This document shows positions 12,109 to 24,481 of a DNA stretch of 64,000 nt, piece by piece. The translations under genes were made by a program, and so were the position numbers. Below the pieces are notes generated by a model. That model searched no databases and was not told the DNA's origin. It was given only the letters and a program-made list of their open reading frames with translations. The stretch spans positions 31,971,435 through 32,035,434 of the forward strand of contig CM072919.1 of the NCBI GenBank assembly GCA_037013685.1. The letters are read 5' to 3'. Each line of letters opens with the position of its first letter. The stretch's first letter is position 1. The DNA is from Acridotheres tristis (lineage: Eukaryota > Chordata > Aves > Passeriformes > Sturnidae).

Positions 12109-13827
12109 TTTGAGAGAAAGATTTTGTTACTATTCTCCTCTAACACTGCTTCCTGGTCCAACAAAGTCTTTCCCCACATTCACACAGAGCCTTCTTTCAA
12201 CTGCAGTAAAACAGGAGAAACAGGAAATTGAGTTCCAGAAAGGCTGCTAAAATGGTTATGACCAGTGCAGACAAGAGAACAGGAAAGCTGTTAACGAAAA
12301 AGGGAGCATAGTATCTGCTAACTACTTAAAACATTAAGATAGTCTGACTTTCAGAGCTCATTCTTGGTCCTATATCAGCTGTCTAAGACAATGAACCATG
12401 TAGTCAATAGATCTAAGTTATCAAAAAGAGCAAAAAAGAGAGGCTTGGCTTAGATTGGCAGTAAGGACAAGCATAAATCGGATCTTATAGACCACAATTT
12501 AGTTATAATGTGAACAACTGTTTTAACAAAATCTAGTATGTGTTTAAAAATATGACTGACATATAAACTCTGCTATGAAGAACTTTTTTGTATGTGTAAG
12601 TGTGGACAATGAAACATCTAAATGAAAAGTTTCCACTGAACTAAATTCAGATTATATGCAATTATATATTAAAAAAACCCCAGCAACCACACAAGTTAAA
12701 AAAAACCCCACACCTGAATAGCATATAGACTCCTTTTTCTTTCTTTCAAATATTGTAAATTCTTTCTCTGTGTTTATCTAACTGAGTTACGAATCTCTTT
12801 TTAACTTCCACTAAATCATTGAGGAAAGATAAAATTCAAATTTTGTGGACTATTCCCCAATGCAAAAAAGAAGAAAGAAAAAAGTGTCAGTTGAAGGTAT
12901 ATTAGTGCATGAAAAGAAAACACATACAGAAACAGTGGGGTGGGGGGAAAAGAGAAGAAAACATAGAAGGTTCTAGTGAAAACAAACCTAATATATCAAA
13001 ACTTCAACTCTCTCAGCTTAGCTGTCAGTATATAGGTTAGCAAGCCTTTCAACCAGATTTTTTTTAAATTAACACATTTAGATTTCATATACCTAAAAGG
13101 GATTACAGAACTTACAAATTTAAGTTTATGTATCTAAATGACACAAGAAGTGGGAATTTGGGTTTTGACACCGAATGTCAAGAAATTTCACAGGAATGCC
13201 AGGGGCCATTTTTATTATTACTGTTATTTAGTAGCTCCAAAAAGAGCTGATAAGAAAGGGAAGCACATTTGTGAAATATCTGTGGGTGCTTGACATTACT
13301 TCAAATGAGTCTCTTCCTTTAAGAGTCTACCTGTAGTCCTAGGAAAACAACAATCAAACCTAGTCAAAAGGAACAAGGATACTTAATAAGACACTAAACA
13401 TACATAATTATAAGAGAGAACCATGAATATTTTTGTCTGTTTACCCTTACATACTGCTCTAAGCAAAAGCTGCAGGTTGCTTGGGGCTAGGTTTTATATT
13501 TTTTTCACAATTTGCCTGGACCAACTGTCATTAGAAGCAAAGATACAGAATAATATTTTCATGCAAATGAGGGACTTAAATTATCAGGCCAGTCATAAAG
13601 AGATAGGAAAAAAATTAAAATGTTGCTTAGACCTTGAGGAAGGCTATTATAAAATCAGTCATTTGCCTGCTACTGGATCTGACTTTGTCCAAATAAGAGA
13701 TTTGACATTCTGAAAATGAGGTGCTTTAGGATTAGCGTGTCTTTAATTCTAGATATTTTAGTCTTCATACCATGTAGATGTTATTTATAATATTAATAAA
13801 GTTTATGAGGTATTATGTGAAGCCATT
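12109..13827. other. AT-rich unique sequence, no gene seen
   Basis: No repeat family, RNA gene or plausible exon recognised. Short C-rich interruptions in A-rich DNA (12670-12712) and a GGGGTGGGGGG run (12936-12947) are the only compositional features. Confidence 0.45.
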
Positions 13828-14212
13828 GGTTGGAGACAGAGATGACATTACTCCCAGAGATCCTTGTGACAAGAAGCCTCATTTATTGTTCCACGCCACG
13901 CCTTCTTTTACAGGGGCTTCGAATCACCCGTGCTTACACAGGTGAATGGTTGGGGTCTTAAACACCAGCCAGCTTCCAGGCCATGGTACATCTGCTTTTA
14001 GGGCCGAATGAGATTGGCTGAGGGTCCCTGTGTAGGTTTGAATTCAACCTATCCTTGTTTACCCAGAGACCTGTTTATCGAGCCAGGCTAGCTGAACTGG
14101 ATTTCTTATTTATGGCCAAATTATTTGCCCAGCTACAGACTAGCTGTGCTGTGTCAATGAGGGTTTGGAACTTTTTTGCTTTTATAAGCTTACAGCAAAC
14201 AGTCCTTTGACA
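13828..14212 (-). mobile_element. Probable endogenous retrovirus solo LTR, minus strand
   Basis: On the minus strand the segment runs from TGTCAAAGGACTG at 14212. A TATAAAAGC box follows (about 14178-14186), then a moderately GC-rich body, an AATAAA signal (complement of 13882-13887), and a tail with CTTGTCACAAGGATCTCTGG. TATA box, short body, poly(A) signal and a short U5-like tail are what an LTR of a few hundred bases shows. No matching target duplication was found and the 3' end near 13828 is a guess, so either border may be off by tens of bases. It resembles neither family A nor B. A diverged promoter or terminal exon would be the alternative. Confidence 0.5.
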
Positions 14213-16335
14213 GCTATTTGGCTACTAAGGACAGTATCATAAGAAAGATTCGGTTTATATATACCGGAATTTTTTATAGTGCTTCTTCCATTTTCATCTC
14301 AGGCATGTTGAGTACTTGAAATATTTTACTATCTTAACTGTTCTGGTTAAAAGAGGAATATTCAATTATGTGCCTTCCCATATTTACTTGCAGTTCAACA
14401 CAGTAGTAACATCAAAAAGATTAGCATACTGATTTTTTACTTATTTCTGACAAACATAGGTTATTTTCTTTGAAAAGCTACAGTAGCATAAAAGGATTTT
14501 TAAATGTGCAGAGAGAATGGCATTTAACACCTCTCAGATGTTACAGTCAAGAAGGTTGTAATAGGGTGACTCTGCATTACTCTCATTTTGCCTGATTAGT
14601 ATGCTAAAGTCATTTTTGCTGTGCAGTGTAGCAGTTTGACACAGAGGAAAATTAACTAAAGCTATATTTATTATGGTTGCAGGGATAGTGTAGTGAAGTT
14701 TGCCATTACCAGCCAGCATAAGTGACTTCTCTGGGACCCATGAAGCACTAAGAGTGAAAATCAGTTCTCTGAAAAGACTAACAAAGGACCTGTCCTTCAT
14801 TCAGTGTTGCAGACACTTAAAGCTTGGGTCAGTGATGTGAACAAGATTAAATTTTATCCCTTTGTGTGGAAAACTGCGGATCAGAAACCTAATCATCTCA
14901 GTAATGAGAAAGGGTACTTCCTGTGATTGTGAGAAGAAAAAGGTAGAGCAGTTTCAGGAATATCTGAGAGGAGAAATATAGCCCCAGATTAGGCCACATT
15001 TTGGGTAAAGAGCTTTATAACAAATATAATAAGAATGCCCTCAACCTTTCAGCATGAAAGCAAGTAAGCAGAACAAATAGCAAGCTGCCTGCATAATGAC
15101 TTGTACAAGATTGTAAGATAGGTGAATATACTTCTTCACTGTTTCTAGCGGGATCTAGAGGAAACAAAGGCTGTACTAAAGTGTCTAGGACTATTGTTCT
15201 TGTTCTTATTACTATTACTGATTAATCATAATAACATAATGATGTTTCGCAGTACCTGTTATGGGTAAGAATGGAGTGAACAGAATTTTCTTAATTTGCA
15301 TACTGAGTCCATACGTCCCGCATTTCTTATGGTGTACATTTGGTGTCTAGACATTCTTCAGCACAGGGATAACTTATTGCATAATCTCACGTAAATTCAG
15401 AGAATTTTCTGAGAGCAGAAATTTAATTGACTCTCTGAGAAAAAATAACATGAATGAACAGTCTTCATGTTAATTAAAGCAGAATCACTCTCAGATGCCT
15501 TTCCATCTCCTGAGTAAAAACAAATGAAGACAATTTTGGTACAATAAGGTCTATAAATTAGACATGAATTGAGTGGGTGTATTCTTGTCACAAAATCTCA
15601 TTTTCCTTGAAAACAGTGAGGTTCCCTGGAAACAGAAGGGCCAAGTTCCCCATCACAAGCTCAGAGGAAATGTACCCAGGTGCACATCACCCGCTTAGTC
15701 ATCAGATCCGATGACTAAGCTGGGTCTGAAACACCCATGGTGGTACACAAGGAAAATGCCAGGTGTCTTGAAAGACTATACCCCATTTCCTTACTGTTCC
15801 TTTCACTGTTTTTCTTTTTCTCAGTTCTGCAGTCAAGATCTCAAAACCATAGAATTTTACTGAAGTGTGTATTATTTACTCTAGCATTCTTGCTTGTAAC
15901 AAGGATGAATCAATGGGAATTAATTGTTTCTCCAGAAGCAATGACGCAAAAGAGGTACAGTGGGCAGATGAGTGAGGTGTTTGTGCAAGAATGTGTCCTG
16001 ACATTTAGAGCTAAGCCCCTATTAAAAAGCTTTAAATTATGCTTTTCTATGTAAGGGCAGTGCAGCAGGCAGATCCAACTGACTAAACTTGCTCCAGAAT
16101 TTCAGAGCACTGCAAAGACTTAAAACCGAACAATACTTGCCCAGAAAATCCTTTCTTTTTTCTGTATTTCTGAAAAGATTTGTAGAAAAAAAATAAGGAA
16201 GAGAAGGGTGTTCAGAAATTTTAGAAACTACAGAGGGACAAAATAACAATAAATCATAGCAGGACCAGGGTGCCATAATCTTGTGCATGAAGCATAGGAC
16301 TCCATTGCTTTACAGATTTGAAAGAAGACAGTAGT
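14213..16335. other. AT-rich unique sequence with one strong hairpin
   Basis: No gene or repeat family recognised. The only structured element is the perfect hairpin at 15693-15720. A frame of 105 codons at 15737-16054 has no recognisable domain. Confidence 0.45.
15693..15720. other. Perfect 11-bp-arm hairpin
   Basis: GCTTAGTCATC (15693-15703) and GATGACTAAGC (15710-15720) are exact reverse complements around the 6-nt loop AGATCC. No flanking U-run or gene suggests a terminator, and no transposon ends were found around it. It may be an RNA hairpin, a palindromic protein site (each arm contains a TGACTAA-type half-site like those of AP-1/bZIP proteins), or chance. Confidence 0.8.
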
Positions 16336-16445
16336 CACAGAATCACAGATTAAGCTGAGCTGGAAGAAACCCACAAGAGTCATTCCTAATGGCTTAATGC
16401 CTCTCTAATATTGTGGTGGTCAAAACTGCACACAATATTTTTAAC
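16336..16445 (-). mobile_element. CR1 LINE 3' tail, minus strand
   Basis: CACAGAATCACAGATTAAGC followed by a GCTGGAAGAAACCCACAAGAG-like block is the reverse complement of a CR1 3' end. After about 60 bp the match jumps to a second CR1-like phrase (GTGGTGGTCAAAACTGCACA), implying an internal deletion. It is a short, old remnant. Confidence 0.75.
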
Positions 16446-18839
16446 AAATCAACTGCTTCTCTACTCATGTTGAGCAATATTGGTTAGCACTCTCATTTTG
16501 ATGGGAAGAAAAACCCCACTAAACAGCTTACATTTTTAACTAGATATGACATGCTGAAAAGAAAATCCTCTCCAGACTATTGGTTCCCAAGTATTGAAAA
16601 ATAATTTCTTTTATATAAAATATAGAAAAATGTTTGCATGAAAAATCTCTTTATACCCAAGCAATGCTGCAATAAATTTAGTTGAAAGAGGACACAAGTG
16701 ATAGGAAAGCATTCACTGTATATTACAGAAATGCAGCTTCTATTAAGATATGTGACATTTCACATTGGAAAACAATACACCCATAGTAATAAACTGTGAG
16801 AGAACACCACTGCTGAGGCCTTGCATAAACCTGGAAGAGGCAAAATTTTCTGTGGATATTGATAGAAGAGTCCTGTACTGACTGAAATGGATGAGGGATA
16901 ACATGCGCCAAACAAGCATCTGAAAGTAAAATGAGAAAAATGGGCTAAGATTAAATCAGACCCAGACAAATCTGGAATACCATGATGCCTCTAACAAGTC
17001 TGGAGTACGACCTTGTTTACATAGAATGGAAAATGCATAAACACCCACAAGGCTATTTCAAAACAGGAGCTAAGTACTACTTCTATATGGTTCCCCATAT
17101 GAAGTCAGGATGTGGCAGAGACACAGAAGGAGAAAATATTATGATTCTAATAAAAAATATCATGTCTAGACCTTTGGAATTTAAACTAGAAATGAGAGAC
17201 AGGTATGAAAAATCAAGCCTGACATTAAGTGATATGTGTGGTGCAGCTGGTTATCAGCTTGTGCACATGGTATACCCAAGTACACCTGACTTAATTTGAG
17301 GGTGCACAGGACATCTGCAAGAGGTGATCAGCAGAGATGGGAAAATGACCTAGTTGAAAACAATGGATGCATTTGGAAAAGAGTGACTCCCTGGACTGCT
17401 GGCCACCCTCGCAATTCACAACCTGAGCAGGTCATGCAGAAGCCCTACTGATGAAAATTATAGATGATGCTGGAGACTCCTCCCGAGTATATCACTCAGC
17501 ATGGAGAATGACTTCCAGAGTGGAAGGAACCCTCAGTGGTTCCTGCTACAAATCCAGTCAGTTTGAACAGTAATAAAATATTTGTCAAAAGCATTTTTTA
17601 AACGTTTGCTGATACAGAAATGATCACATAGGAGAGTTTTTTGTACAGAGGCAGTTATGGGTTTTGCTTGGGGTTGAGATTGACTATATTGAGGGAATAT
17701 CAACAAGGAAGAACCATGCTGGTGTTGAGGCCCTTACACAGAATAACAATCAGCTAGAGTATAAGAACTGAGCCAAAAATATTTTGGGAAGTATCTCCTG
17801 GTCCAACAGAGGACAGCCCTGAAGAGAAGCTTGCAGCAGAGGCTCCTGTTGCCATCCATGTAGCTGTTGGTCACCTTGTTTGGGAGATTTCGTTTCTCAT
17901 ATGAGCATTATGCTGTGTTCAAATTTCAATAAAGTTTAAAGAAAAAAAAATCCGCACTGTCCAGAGTCTGTGTAACAAGACAATTCCATACTTTGTACTG
18001 TGGATTTCAGAGTATAATGGGCTACATTTCTAGCCCATTAGCCACCTTGGTTTAGACTGACAACTGGAGATACTTGAAAGGAGGTTATTTTATAGGAATG
18101 GGCATTTTTCACTTGGGAAAAAAAAACCTCTTAAATATGGCAAATTGGTGACAAAGAATACAATAACTGCTGTAGAGTACATAGAGTCCTTTGGCATACA
18201 CAGGTAGAAAAACCTTAAGAACACATTGAGGTCAGCCTATCTACTGGCAGGAATCTAAAGCCAGGAATTTATTGCATTACCATGTAATAGCAAAAAATGT
18301 TATAATAATGCTTTTAGACAGGCATGCTGGAGCAAGGTATAAACAAGAAAAATAACCAAGTTGCATCACAGACATATAAGGTTTCACTATAAATACACAA
18401 TAAATTCAAGGTGACACAGCTTGAAGATAAATACAGATCTGGTGAAGTTCTATTAGGAGAAAGTATACTGTAGAATTCTTTGCCCTTTTACAAAGCTGAA
18501 CAGGCAAATGGAAGGCCAATATATCTCTTTCTTGCATAATTGATACATCTATTAGTAAAATACCCAAATATCTTGAACAAGAAATACAGCAAGTAAAGAG
18601 GAGAGAAAAAACAGGAAAAGGAAAGGAACAGTGGACAAAAACCACCATGAGGGTCTTAGATAAAAAAACCTGAACACTCTCTAGGAGCATATATGTACTA
18701 AATAATCTGGTTCCTGGAGAAAGGGTTGAAATAAATTAGGGTCTCTCCCACACTTAGAACAATGCACAATGCAGCAAAGATAGGATGCAAGAGCAGGTAT
18801 TAAAACTAGGCTCTGGCATCCCAGTCTGTCACTGAGCTT
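16446..18839. other. AT-rich sequence, no gene seen
   Basis: Contains the LTR-like segment described at 17640-17945. A 105-codon frame at 16982-17299 matches nothing I know. No other repeat was recognised. Confidence 0.45.
17640..17945 (+). mobile_element. Possible LTR promoter-to-poly(A) segment
   Basis: A TATA-like AGTATAAGAAC (17758-17768) is followed about 160 bp later by AATAAA (17928-17933), then TTTAAAG and nine A residues. The text between resembles an LTR R region. No TG...CA termini, target duplication or primer binding site could be fixed. The A-run after the signal also fits a retroposed cDNA end. Confidence 0.3.
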
Positions 18840-19399
18840 CTATTTAAATGCAGGTGATCTCATTTCAGATGTCAGTGTCTGCCCCTCCTGTTCCCTTCCA
18901 ACAAGGAAGTTGTAGACTGCAGTGAGGTCTGTCCTCAGTCTTCTCTAGGCTGAACAGACTAAGTGACCTCACTCCTCATATGGATTACCCTCACAGCCCT
19001 TCAGTATCTTTGTTGCCACCTTTTAGACACTCTCTTAACAGGTGAATGTCTTTCTTATTGTGTGTCACCCAGACTGGTCCCCAGCACTCGAGGTGAGGCT
19101 GCCCCAGTGCAGAGCAGGACAATTCCTCCCTTGCCGTGCTGGCAGTGTGGGGCCTGATGCACCCCAGGACACAGGTGGCCCTCCGGGCTGCCAGGGCACT
19201 GATGACTCATGTTCAACTTTCCACAAAGCAGGACCCCCAGGCCACTTTCTGTGTCACCATTCTCCATCATCTCGTTCAAGGTTGCCTCATTCCTGACGCA
19301 GAATCCAGCACTTTCCCTTGTTGAACTTCATATAGTTAGTGATTGCCCAACCCTCTAATCTGTCCAGGTCTCTCAGCAAGGCCTCTATTCCTTCAAGGG

Positions 19400-19930
19400 A
19401 GTCAATATCTCCTGCCAGTCATCTGCAAACTTCCTTAATATCCATGCCAGTTCTGTGTCCAGGTCATTTATGAAGATGCTGAAGAGCACAGGGCTGAGGA
19501 TGGAGCCCTGTGGAGCCCCACCAGTGACAGACTACCAATCACTGTAACCCTTTGTGCCCAACTCATGAGCCAATTGCTCACCCAACATATAATTTGTTTA
19601 TGTAGCTCTGTGTTGGACATTTTGTTCAGGGGGATTCTGGGAGAGACAGTATCCAAAACTTGACTGAAATCCAAAAATCCACTTGTTTCCCTTCACCAGC
19701 TACATGGGTTGTCTTGTCACAAACGGAAATCAAGTTTGACAAGAAGGGCTTTCCTCTCAGGAAGCCATGCTGGCCCAGTGGCTGTGTTGTCCTTCAGGTG
19801 TTTTTCAACACCTTCCAGAATAATCTTCCCCATAACTTTAACAGGAACTGAAGTGAGATTGGCAGGTCTATAGTTTCTGGGCTCCTCTTTCTCACCCTTC
19901 TTGAAAATCAGGACAACGTCTGGTAGCATT
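19400..19930 (-). pseudogene. CR1 ORF2 reverse transcriptase, broken
   Basis: Two readable blocks on the minus strand carry LINE reverse-transcriptase motifs. One (19717-19929) contains LIFKKGEKEEPRNYRPANL, the block 1-2 region. The other (19468-19674 and beyond) contains MDFSQVLDTVSPRI, close to the catalytic-motif A consensus, followed by a palm region and FADD at 19418-19429, the catalytic aspartate box. The blocks lie in different frames. A loss near 19690 separates them, and residues after FADD diverge from the usual TKLG. It cannot encode a working polymerase. Confidence 0.9.
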
Positions 19931-20332
19931 CAGTCAGCTGGGACCTCTTTGGATTTCCAAGGCCACTCAAAAGTCATCAGGAGAAGTTTTGCAATGACAT
20001 CAGAGAGCTCTTTGAGGTTTCTTGGATGAATCCACCAGGCCCCATAGATTTGTAGGGTTCCAGCTGGAGCAGCAGATCCTGCAGAATTTCAGGGTCAGCT
20101 GGGAGTTGATCATTCTCATAGTCATGGTCCTCCAGCTCAGGGCACTGGGCCCCCCACCTGCATTAAAGACAGAGGCAAAGAATGCATTAAACACCTCTGC
20201 CTTGCCCCTATCCCTGTTTGAGGACCATCCTCCTCCAGTAACAGGCTGATCTTATTTCTACACTGCCTTTTACCATTAATGTATATATTTTTTAAAATAT
20301 CTTTTTATTGTCCCCCACTATTCTGACCATCT

Positions 20333-21290
20333 TCAACTGCAACTGAGTTTGACCCCACAAATTTTCTCCCTATAATGGGAAGCAGTATCTCTGTATTCTT
20401 CCGATGTCCCCTGGCCTTGCTTCCACGGGGCAAATATCTTCTTTTTTGCCTTATATCCAAGAGAAGATTCCTGCTCAGCCAAGCTGGCCTCCTGCCTCAC
20501 CTGCTTGACTTCCAAAATTTGGAAATTGCCTGCTCCTGTGCCCTAGGAGGTGATGTTATACAGTGACCAGCACTTTAATAAGTGACCCCATTCTCTGCCA
20601 ACACATTTTCCCAAGGGTCCTTACCAATTTCCTGAGCAGCCTGAACTCTGCTCTCCTCACATCTGGAGCTGAGGTTTTGCTGGCACTATCCTTCCATAAA
20701 GAGAGATTTTAAACTCAATCATTTCGATGGTCACTGTGGCCAAGATGTACACCAACTTCCACTTCACTCATGAAATCCTCTCTGTTGGCAAGCAGTAGAT
20801 CAAGGAGGGAGTCTTTCCAAGTTAGGTGCCTTAGGACCAACAAGTTCTGTAAAGTTGTCACCAAGGTTTTTCTAAGAATGTTGTGACCTGGGGTGTTTAA
20901 TTTGTGCAATGCTTCCAATTAATTTCTGGCAGGTTGAAGTCCCTCACAGCAACAAAGAAGTTTCTCATAAGTGTCCCTTAGTTCCTCAAAGATTAACTCA
21001 TCAGCATCATCATTCTGGCTATAGGTCTATATTAGTTTCTCACGATGATATCTGCATTATTTGATTGCCCCTTGATACTTATCCAGAGACTCTCAACTGT
21101 GCCATTGCCAACTGTGAGCTCCATACATTCTAGCTCTCCTATTACAAACAGCGTCACCCCTCCACCTGTGCCCTGCCTATCCCTCCCAAAGAACCTGTAA
21201 GTGTCCCTCCTGGCACCCCACTCAAGGGATTTATCCCACCAGGTTTCTCCTATGCCAGTTACATCGTATGTGTGGGACTGGGCCAAAGTT
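20333..21290 (-). pseudogene. CR1 ORF2 endonuclease and linker, broken
   Basis: The upstream block (21032-21286, minus) contains VTGIGETWWDKS, the CR1 endonuclease phrase around a conserved acidic and Trp-rich motif. A second block (20715-20918) contains LLDLLLANREDFMSEVEVG followed by LGHSDH, the C-terminal catalytic SDH box. The linker to the polymerase (20333-20515) has KQGQGTSEEYRDTA. At least two frame changes separate these parts. The endonuclease normally nicks target DNA to prime reverse transcription. Confidence 0.88.
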
Positions 21291-21628
21291 TCAAGCTCAT
21301 CCTCATTTGTTCCTCATGCTGCCTGGATTAGTGTGGAAACATCTCAGGTATGGTGCATTGTAGCCAACACTTTGTGATGCAGATTGAGGAACCCCATTAG
21401 AGCTTGTTTCCTCAAGTTCTGGCATACAATCCCATTGTTCATCACTGAAGAGCCTAGTTTTGTCCCTTTCCCCCTTCTAAGCTTGTTTAAAGCTCTGTCA
21501 AAGAGCCCTGCTAGCTCCTGTCTATTCTCCCCTCTGAGATAGGTTCATCCCACCAGGTGTCAGTAGACAAGATGCTGAGTAGATCATCCCATGAAGAAAA
21601 CCCCAATATTTTTCTGATTACTCTAATC

Positions 21629-21985
21629 TCAGAGCCACATATTGAGCTTATGGAACTGCCTATTCCTATCAATATTACTCCTTGTTGCCAGAAGAATAGA
21701 AGAAATCACTACTTGTGATCCTGATCCTACTACCAACCATCTCCAGGTCCTGAAGTCTCTTTTGATTGCTGTCACATTTCTCTTTGCTAGTTCCTCACTG
21801 CCAGCTTGAACAATAAATAGAAGGTAATAATCAGAGGGCCTTACTAGACTGGAGAGTTTTCCAGTAAGATCCTTTATCCAAGCCCCTGGGAGACAGCAGA
21901 CTTCCTTGTGAGTTGGCTCTGGTCTGCATATCAGGGCCTCCATTCCTCTTGGAAGGGAGTCTCCTATTACAACTGCACTTTAGAT
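21629..21985 (-). pseudogene. CR1 ORF1 esterase domain remnant
   Basis: On the minus strand a readable stretch contains VVIGDSLPRGMEALICRPEP. GDSL (complement of 21953-21964) is the nucleophile motif of the SGNH/GDSL esterase family known from CR1 ORF1 proteins. It continues with EVCCLPGAW, then PSDYYLLFIVQAGSEELAKRN, matching the second conserved block, where the asparagine and aspartate positions have drifted. The frame is open from the GDSL motif to about 21629 without a stop, which is unusual for so old a copy. Upstream ORF1 sequence is not recognisable past about 22140. Confidence 0.8.
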
Positions 21986-22140
21986 GAGGACGTGATGCGG
22001 GGTACAATTGGTCCTGCTTTAGGATATCAGTGTATCCCAGAAGTATGTCCCCACAACTCATCAGTTATCTACCTTCTAGGTCCAGAGCCTCTCACCTGAA
22101 GTAACAGGTGCTAGTCCTAATTGTCAAATTCTGAAATGGA

Positions 22141-23544
22141 GGAGGAGGATTGTAAATCTTACTGATTTACAAGCCACTCAGGTTGCTGGATCCCTATTCA
22201 GCACCCAAGGTGGTGCATACCTAGAAACTGAAAATTGCCTACAAACATTTGCTACGTCTAATGAAGAATCCATTTTCATACAACAGAAGTGGTGTTCAGT
22301 GAAATATCTTCTTTGACATGCATAAAGAAGCAAGTCTCTGCACTGAAATCTGCAATCTGTGCAGCAGAGGTGTCATCAGGAAGTTTGCAGTTTCCCTCAC
22401 AACCCCCTTGAAAGATGGCCATGAATCAGCTTGAAAGTAACATCTGTTCTGAATGCACCAAAAAATGTTTTGTACCATGTGGGGAATATGAAACAAATGG
22501 AGTTGCAGAAGAAACAGATAAATATAAGCCAGTTCCAGGGAACATAGGAGTAGAAAAGCTTCTGAGGGAGCACAGAACTCATATTTCAGTATTGGCATTA
22601 TTTTCTTTCAAAATTTTCTCAGATAATTGAAGATTAAACAGAAGATTATTTATTTGACAATAAGCATTTAATTATTTTGCTTGAAGGGGATAAAAATAAC
22701 CCACAAAGTCTTCTGGACATATCTAAAGGAAGAACACTTGATGCAATATATCTCGACTTGCAACAGACTTTGATAAGCTTCCCTGTGCAGTGGAATTCTT
22801 TAAGTGCTACAATGGACTAAAAACAGGTGGTAAAATTTGAATGGTACTGAGATGAGAGGAGTTCTGTCATTGAATTCATGGACGTTAGGCATTTAGCAAA
22901 AAAATCCCTTTGGGAATGAATGGTCACTTTCTAGTTTGGCAAAAATATCAGAATGCAGTAATCCATGCATCTCTGTTATGATTGGTTTTGTAGAGGACAG
23001 TTATATAAATATAAATTAAACTCTGAAAGCAGAAATAAGACTGAGATGCCAGAAACAGCAACATAAAGCAAGTTAGTCAATATTTAATAAAACTTTGCAG
23101 AAGCTACCCAGGATATCAGAACAAATTTCAGTAATAAATACAAGGTCATGCTTTTTATGAGAACCAATCTGATGCGCTGATCAATGCTATTTGACTCTAT
23201 ATTTACTAGAACAATTTAGAAGAAAACCCAGGGTCTGTAACTTAGCTAAACGTTTGTGAAAATTTTTGCAAAAGAGAAACTACTCAGTTTCTGTTTGAAC
23301 AGATAGACATCTGGATGCATAAGCATCTCTTTGCTCAGGTTCCTCCTGCTGTTTAGCAGAAATGGCACATCTGCCATCTCTCTCCTCCCAAGCCCAGTAA
23401 TTAGACACTGAAATTGCAAAGCCAGGAAGTCAGAACTAAGTAACAGAAACATATCTGTGAAGAGACTTGCTCTGCAGCTTGTAACATTTACCCACTCAAA
23501 AACCACAAATTTTTCAGAGATTTTTTTATTCAACCTCTTACACA
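22141..23544. other. AT-rich sequence with a small LINE trace
   Basis: Apart from the RT trace at 22725-22800, no repeat or gene was recognised. Opposing 71- and 100-codon frames around 22296-22630 are uninformative. Confidence 0.4.
22725..22800 (+). pseudogene. LINE reverse-transcriptase motif trace
   Basis: The plus strand reads LDAIYLDLQQTFDKLP, which fits the motif A region of LINE/CR1 polymerases (consensus like AIYLDFxKAFDxVPH). Homology is not evident more than about 30 codons around it. It lies before, not after, the endonuclease fragment at 23545, so the two are not one co-linear copy. Confidence 0.45.
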
Positions 23545-24425
23545 GATGAAAGTCAGAATTAGGTGGCAGGGCAATATGGGTGGCATTGTCGTGGAAATCT
23601 GTTGTAGACCTCCTGACCAGGAATATGAGGTAGAAAAGGCCTTCAGGGAACTGGAAGAAGTCATGTGGTCACATGCCTGGATCCTCGTGTGGAAATACGA
23701 CTACCCCAATATCTGCAAGAAGGACAACATAGGAGAGCATGACCAATCCAGGAGGTTTCTGTAGGGCATTGTCGACAACTTCTTGTGGAGTTAATGTGAG
23801 GAGGAACAATATTAGACTTCCTACTGACAGCAAGGAAGGACCGTCTGGGAATGTTGGAGTGACCATGAGACAGAGAACTTCAGAAACATGAGTGAGTTGA
23901 GCAGAGCAAAAAGCAGGACCTTAGCCCTGGGCTTCAGGACGGTAGATGTAGGCCTGTTCAGAAATCACTTTGGAAGAGCCCTGTGGAATATGGTCATGAA
24001 GAGAAAGGAGGTCCACAAGAGCTTGCTGATAGTGATGCTCCAGAAAGATCCATATCAACACAAAGGAAGTCAAGCAAAGATGGAAAGACACCTGCATGGA
24101 TGACTGAGAACTGACTAAATTCACACAAAACCCCAAAGTGTTCAAGAGATGAAAGCAAAGGTACATAACCTAGGAGGAGATACTATGTGAGCTTGGAGGG
24201 ATGAGTTTAGGAAACTAAAACCCACGTGGAATTCAATCTCACAAGAGACATGAAGAACAATAAGAAAATCTCCTACACGTAGGTACACCAGCAGCAAAAA
24301 AAAAAGGCTAGGGAAAAGGTGGACCTGCTGCTGAACAGGGCAGAGAAGCTGGTGACAAAAGTAGGGGGTAGGCTGAGACCTACAGACCCCTGACACCACA
24401 GAGAAAGTCTGTAGCCAGGAAGGCT
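23545..24425 (+). mobile_element. CR1-like LINE fragment (endonuclease to linker), plus strand
   Basis: Frames on the plus strand contain VEICCRPPDQEYEVEKAF (about 23590-23645), the CR1 endonuclease phrase normally written YRPPDQ. NICKKDNIGEHDQSRRFL follows, then in other frames sequences such as TDSKEGPSGNVGVT and linker-like text with many Lys and Glu up to about 24400. Stops and frame changes are frequent. The fragment ends before reverse-transcriptase motifs appear, and 60 bp later the family A element begins. It is more diverged than the 18840-22140 copy and on the opposite strand. Confidence 0.75.
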
Positions 24426-24481
24426 TACTGTTAGTAGAGGAGGATACTCACATTAGGAAAAAAAAGCAGACTTACACATGC

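Larger units (their letters stand above)
18840..22140 (-). mobile_element. Long decayed CR1 LINE, minus strand
   Basis: A CR1 non-LTR retrotransposon spanning about 3.3 kb of the roughly 4.5 kb expected for a full copy. Read right to left it contains the ORF1 esterase segment (about 21629-21985), the apurinic-type endonuclease (about 20700-21290), a linker with WKQGQGTSEEYRDTA (20333-20515), the reverse transcriptase (about 19400-19930) and the 3' untranslated region (19350 down to about 18840). Frames are broken by stops and frameshifts at most domain joins, so it is inactive. The usual terminal ATTCTATG repeats are absent, so the 3' end is eroded. In life the proteins bind the element RNA and copy it into chromosomal nicks. 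Confidence 0.93.

Noticed and set aside
19055..19324. Several overlapping 60-85 codon frames near 19.1-19.3 kb
   Set aside because: They fall in the CR1 3' untranslated region and do not follow its ORF2 frame.
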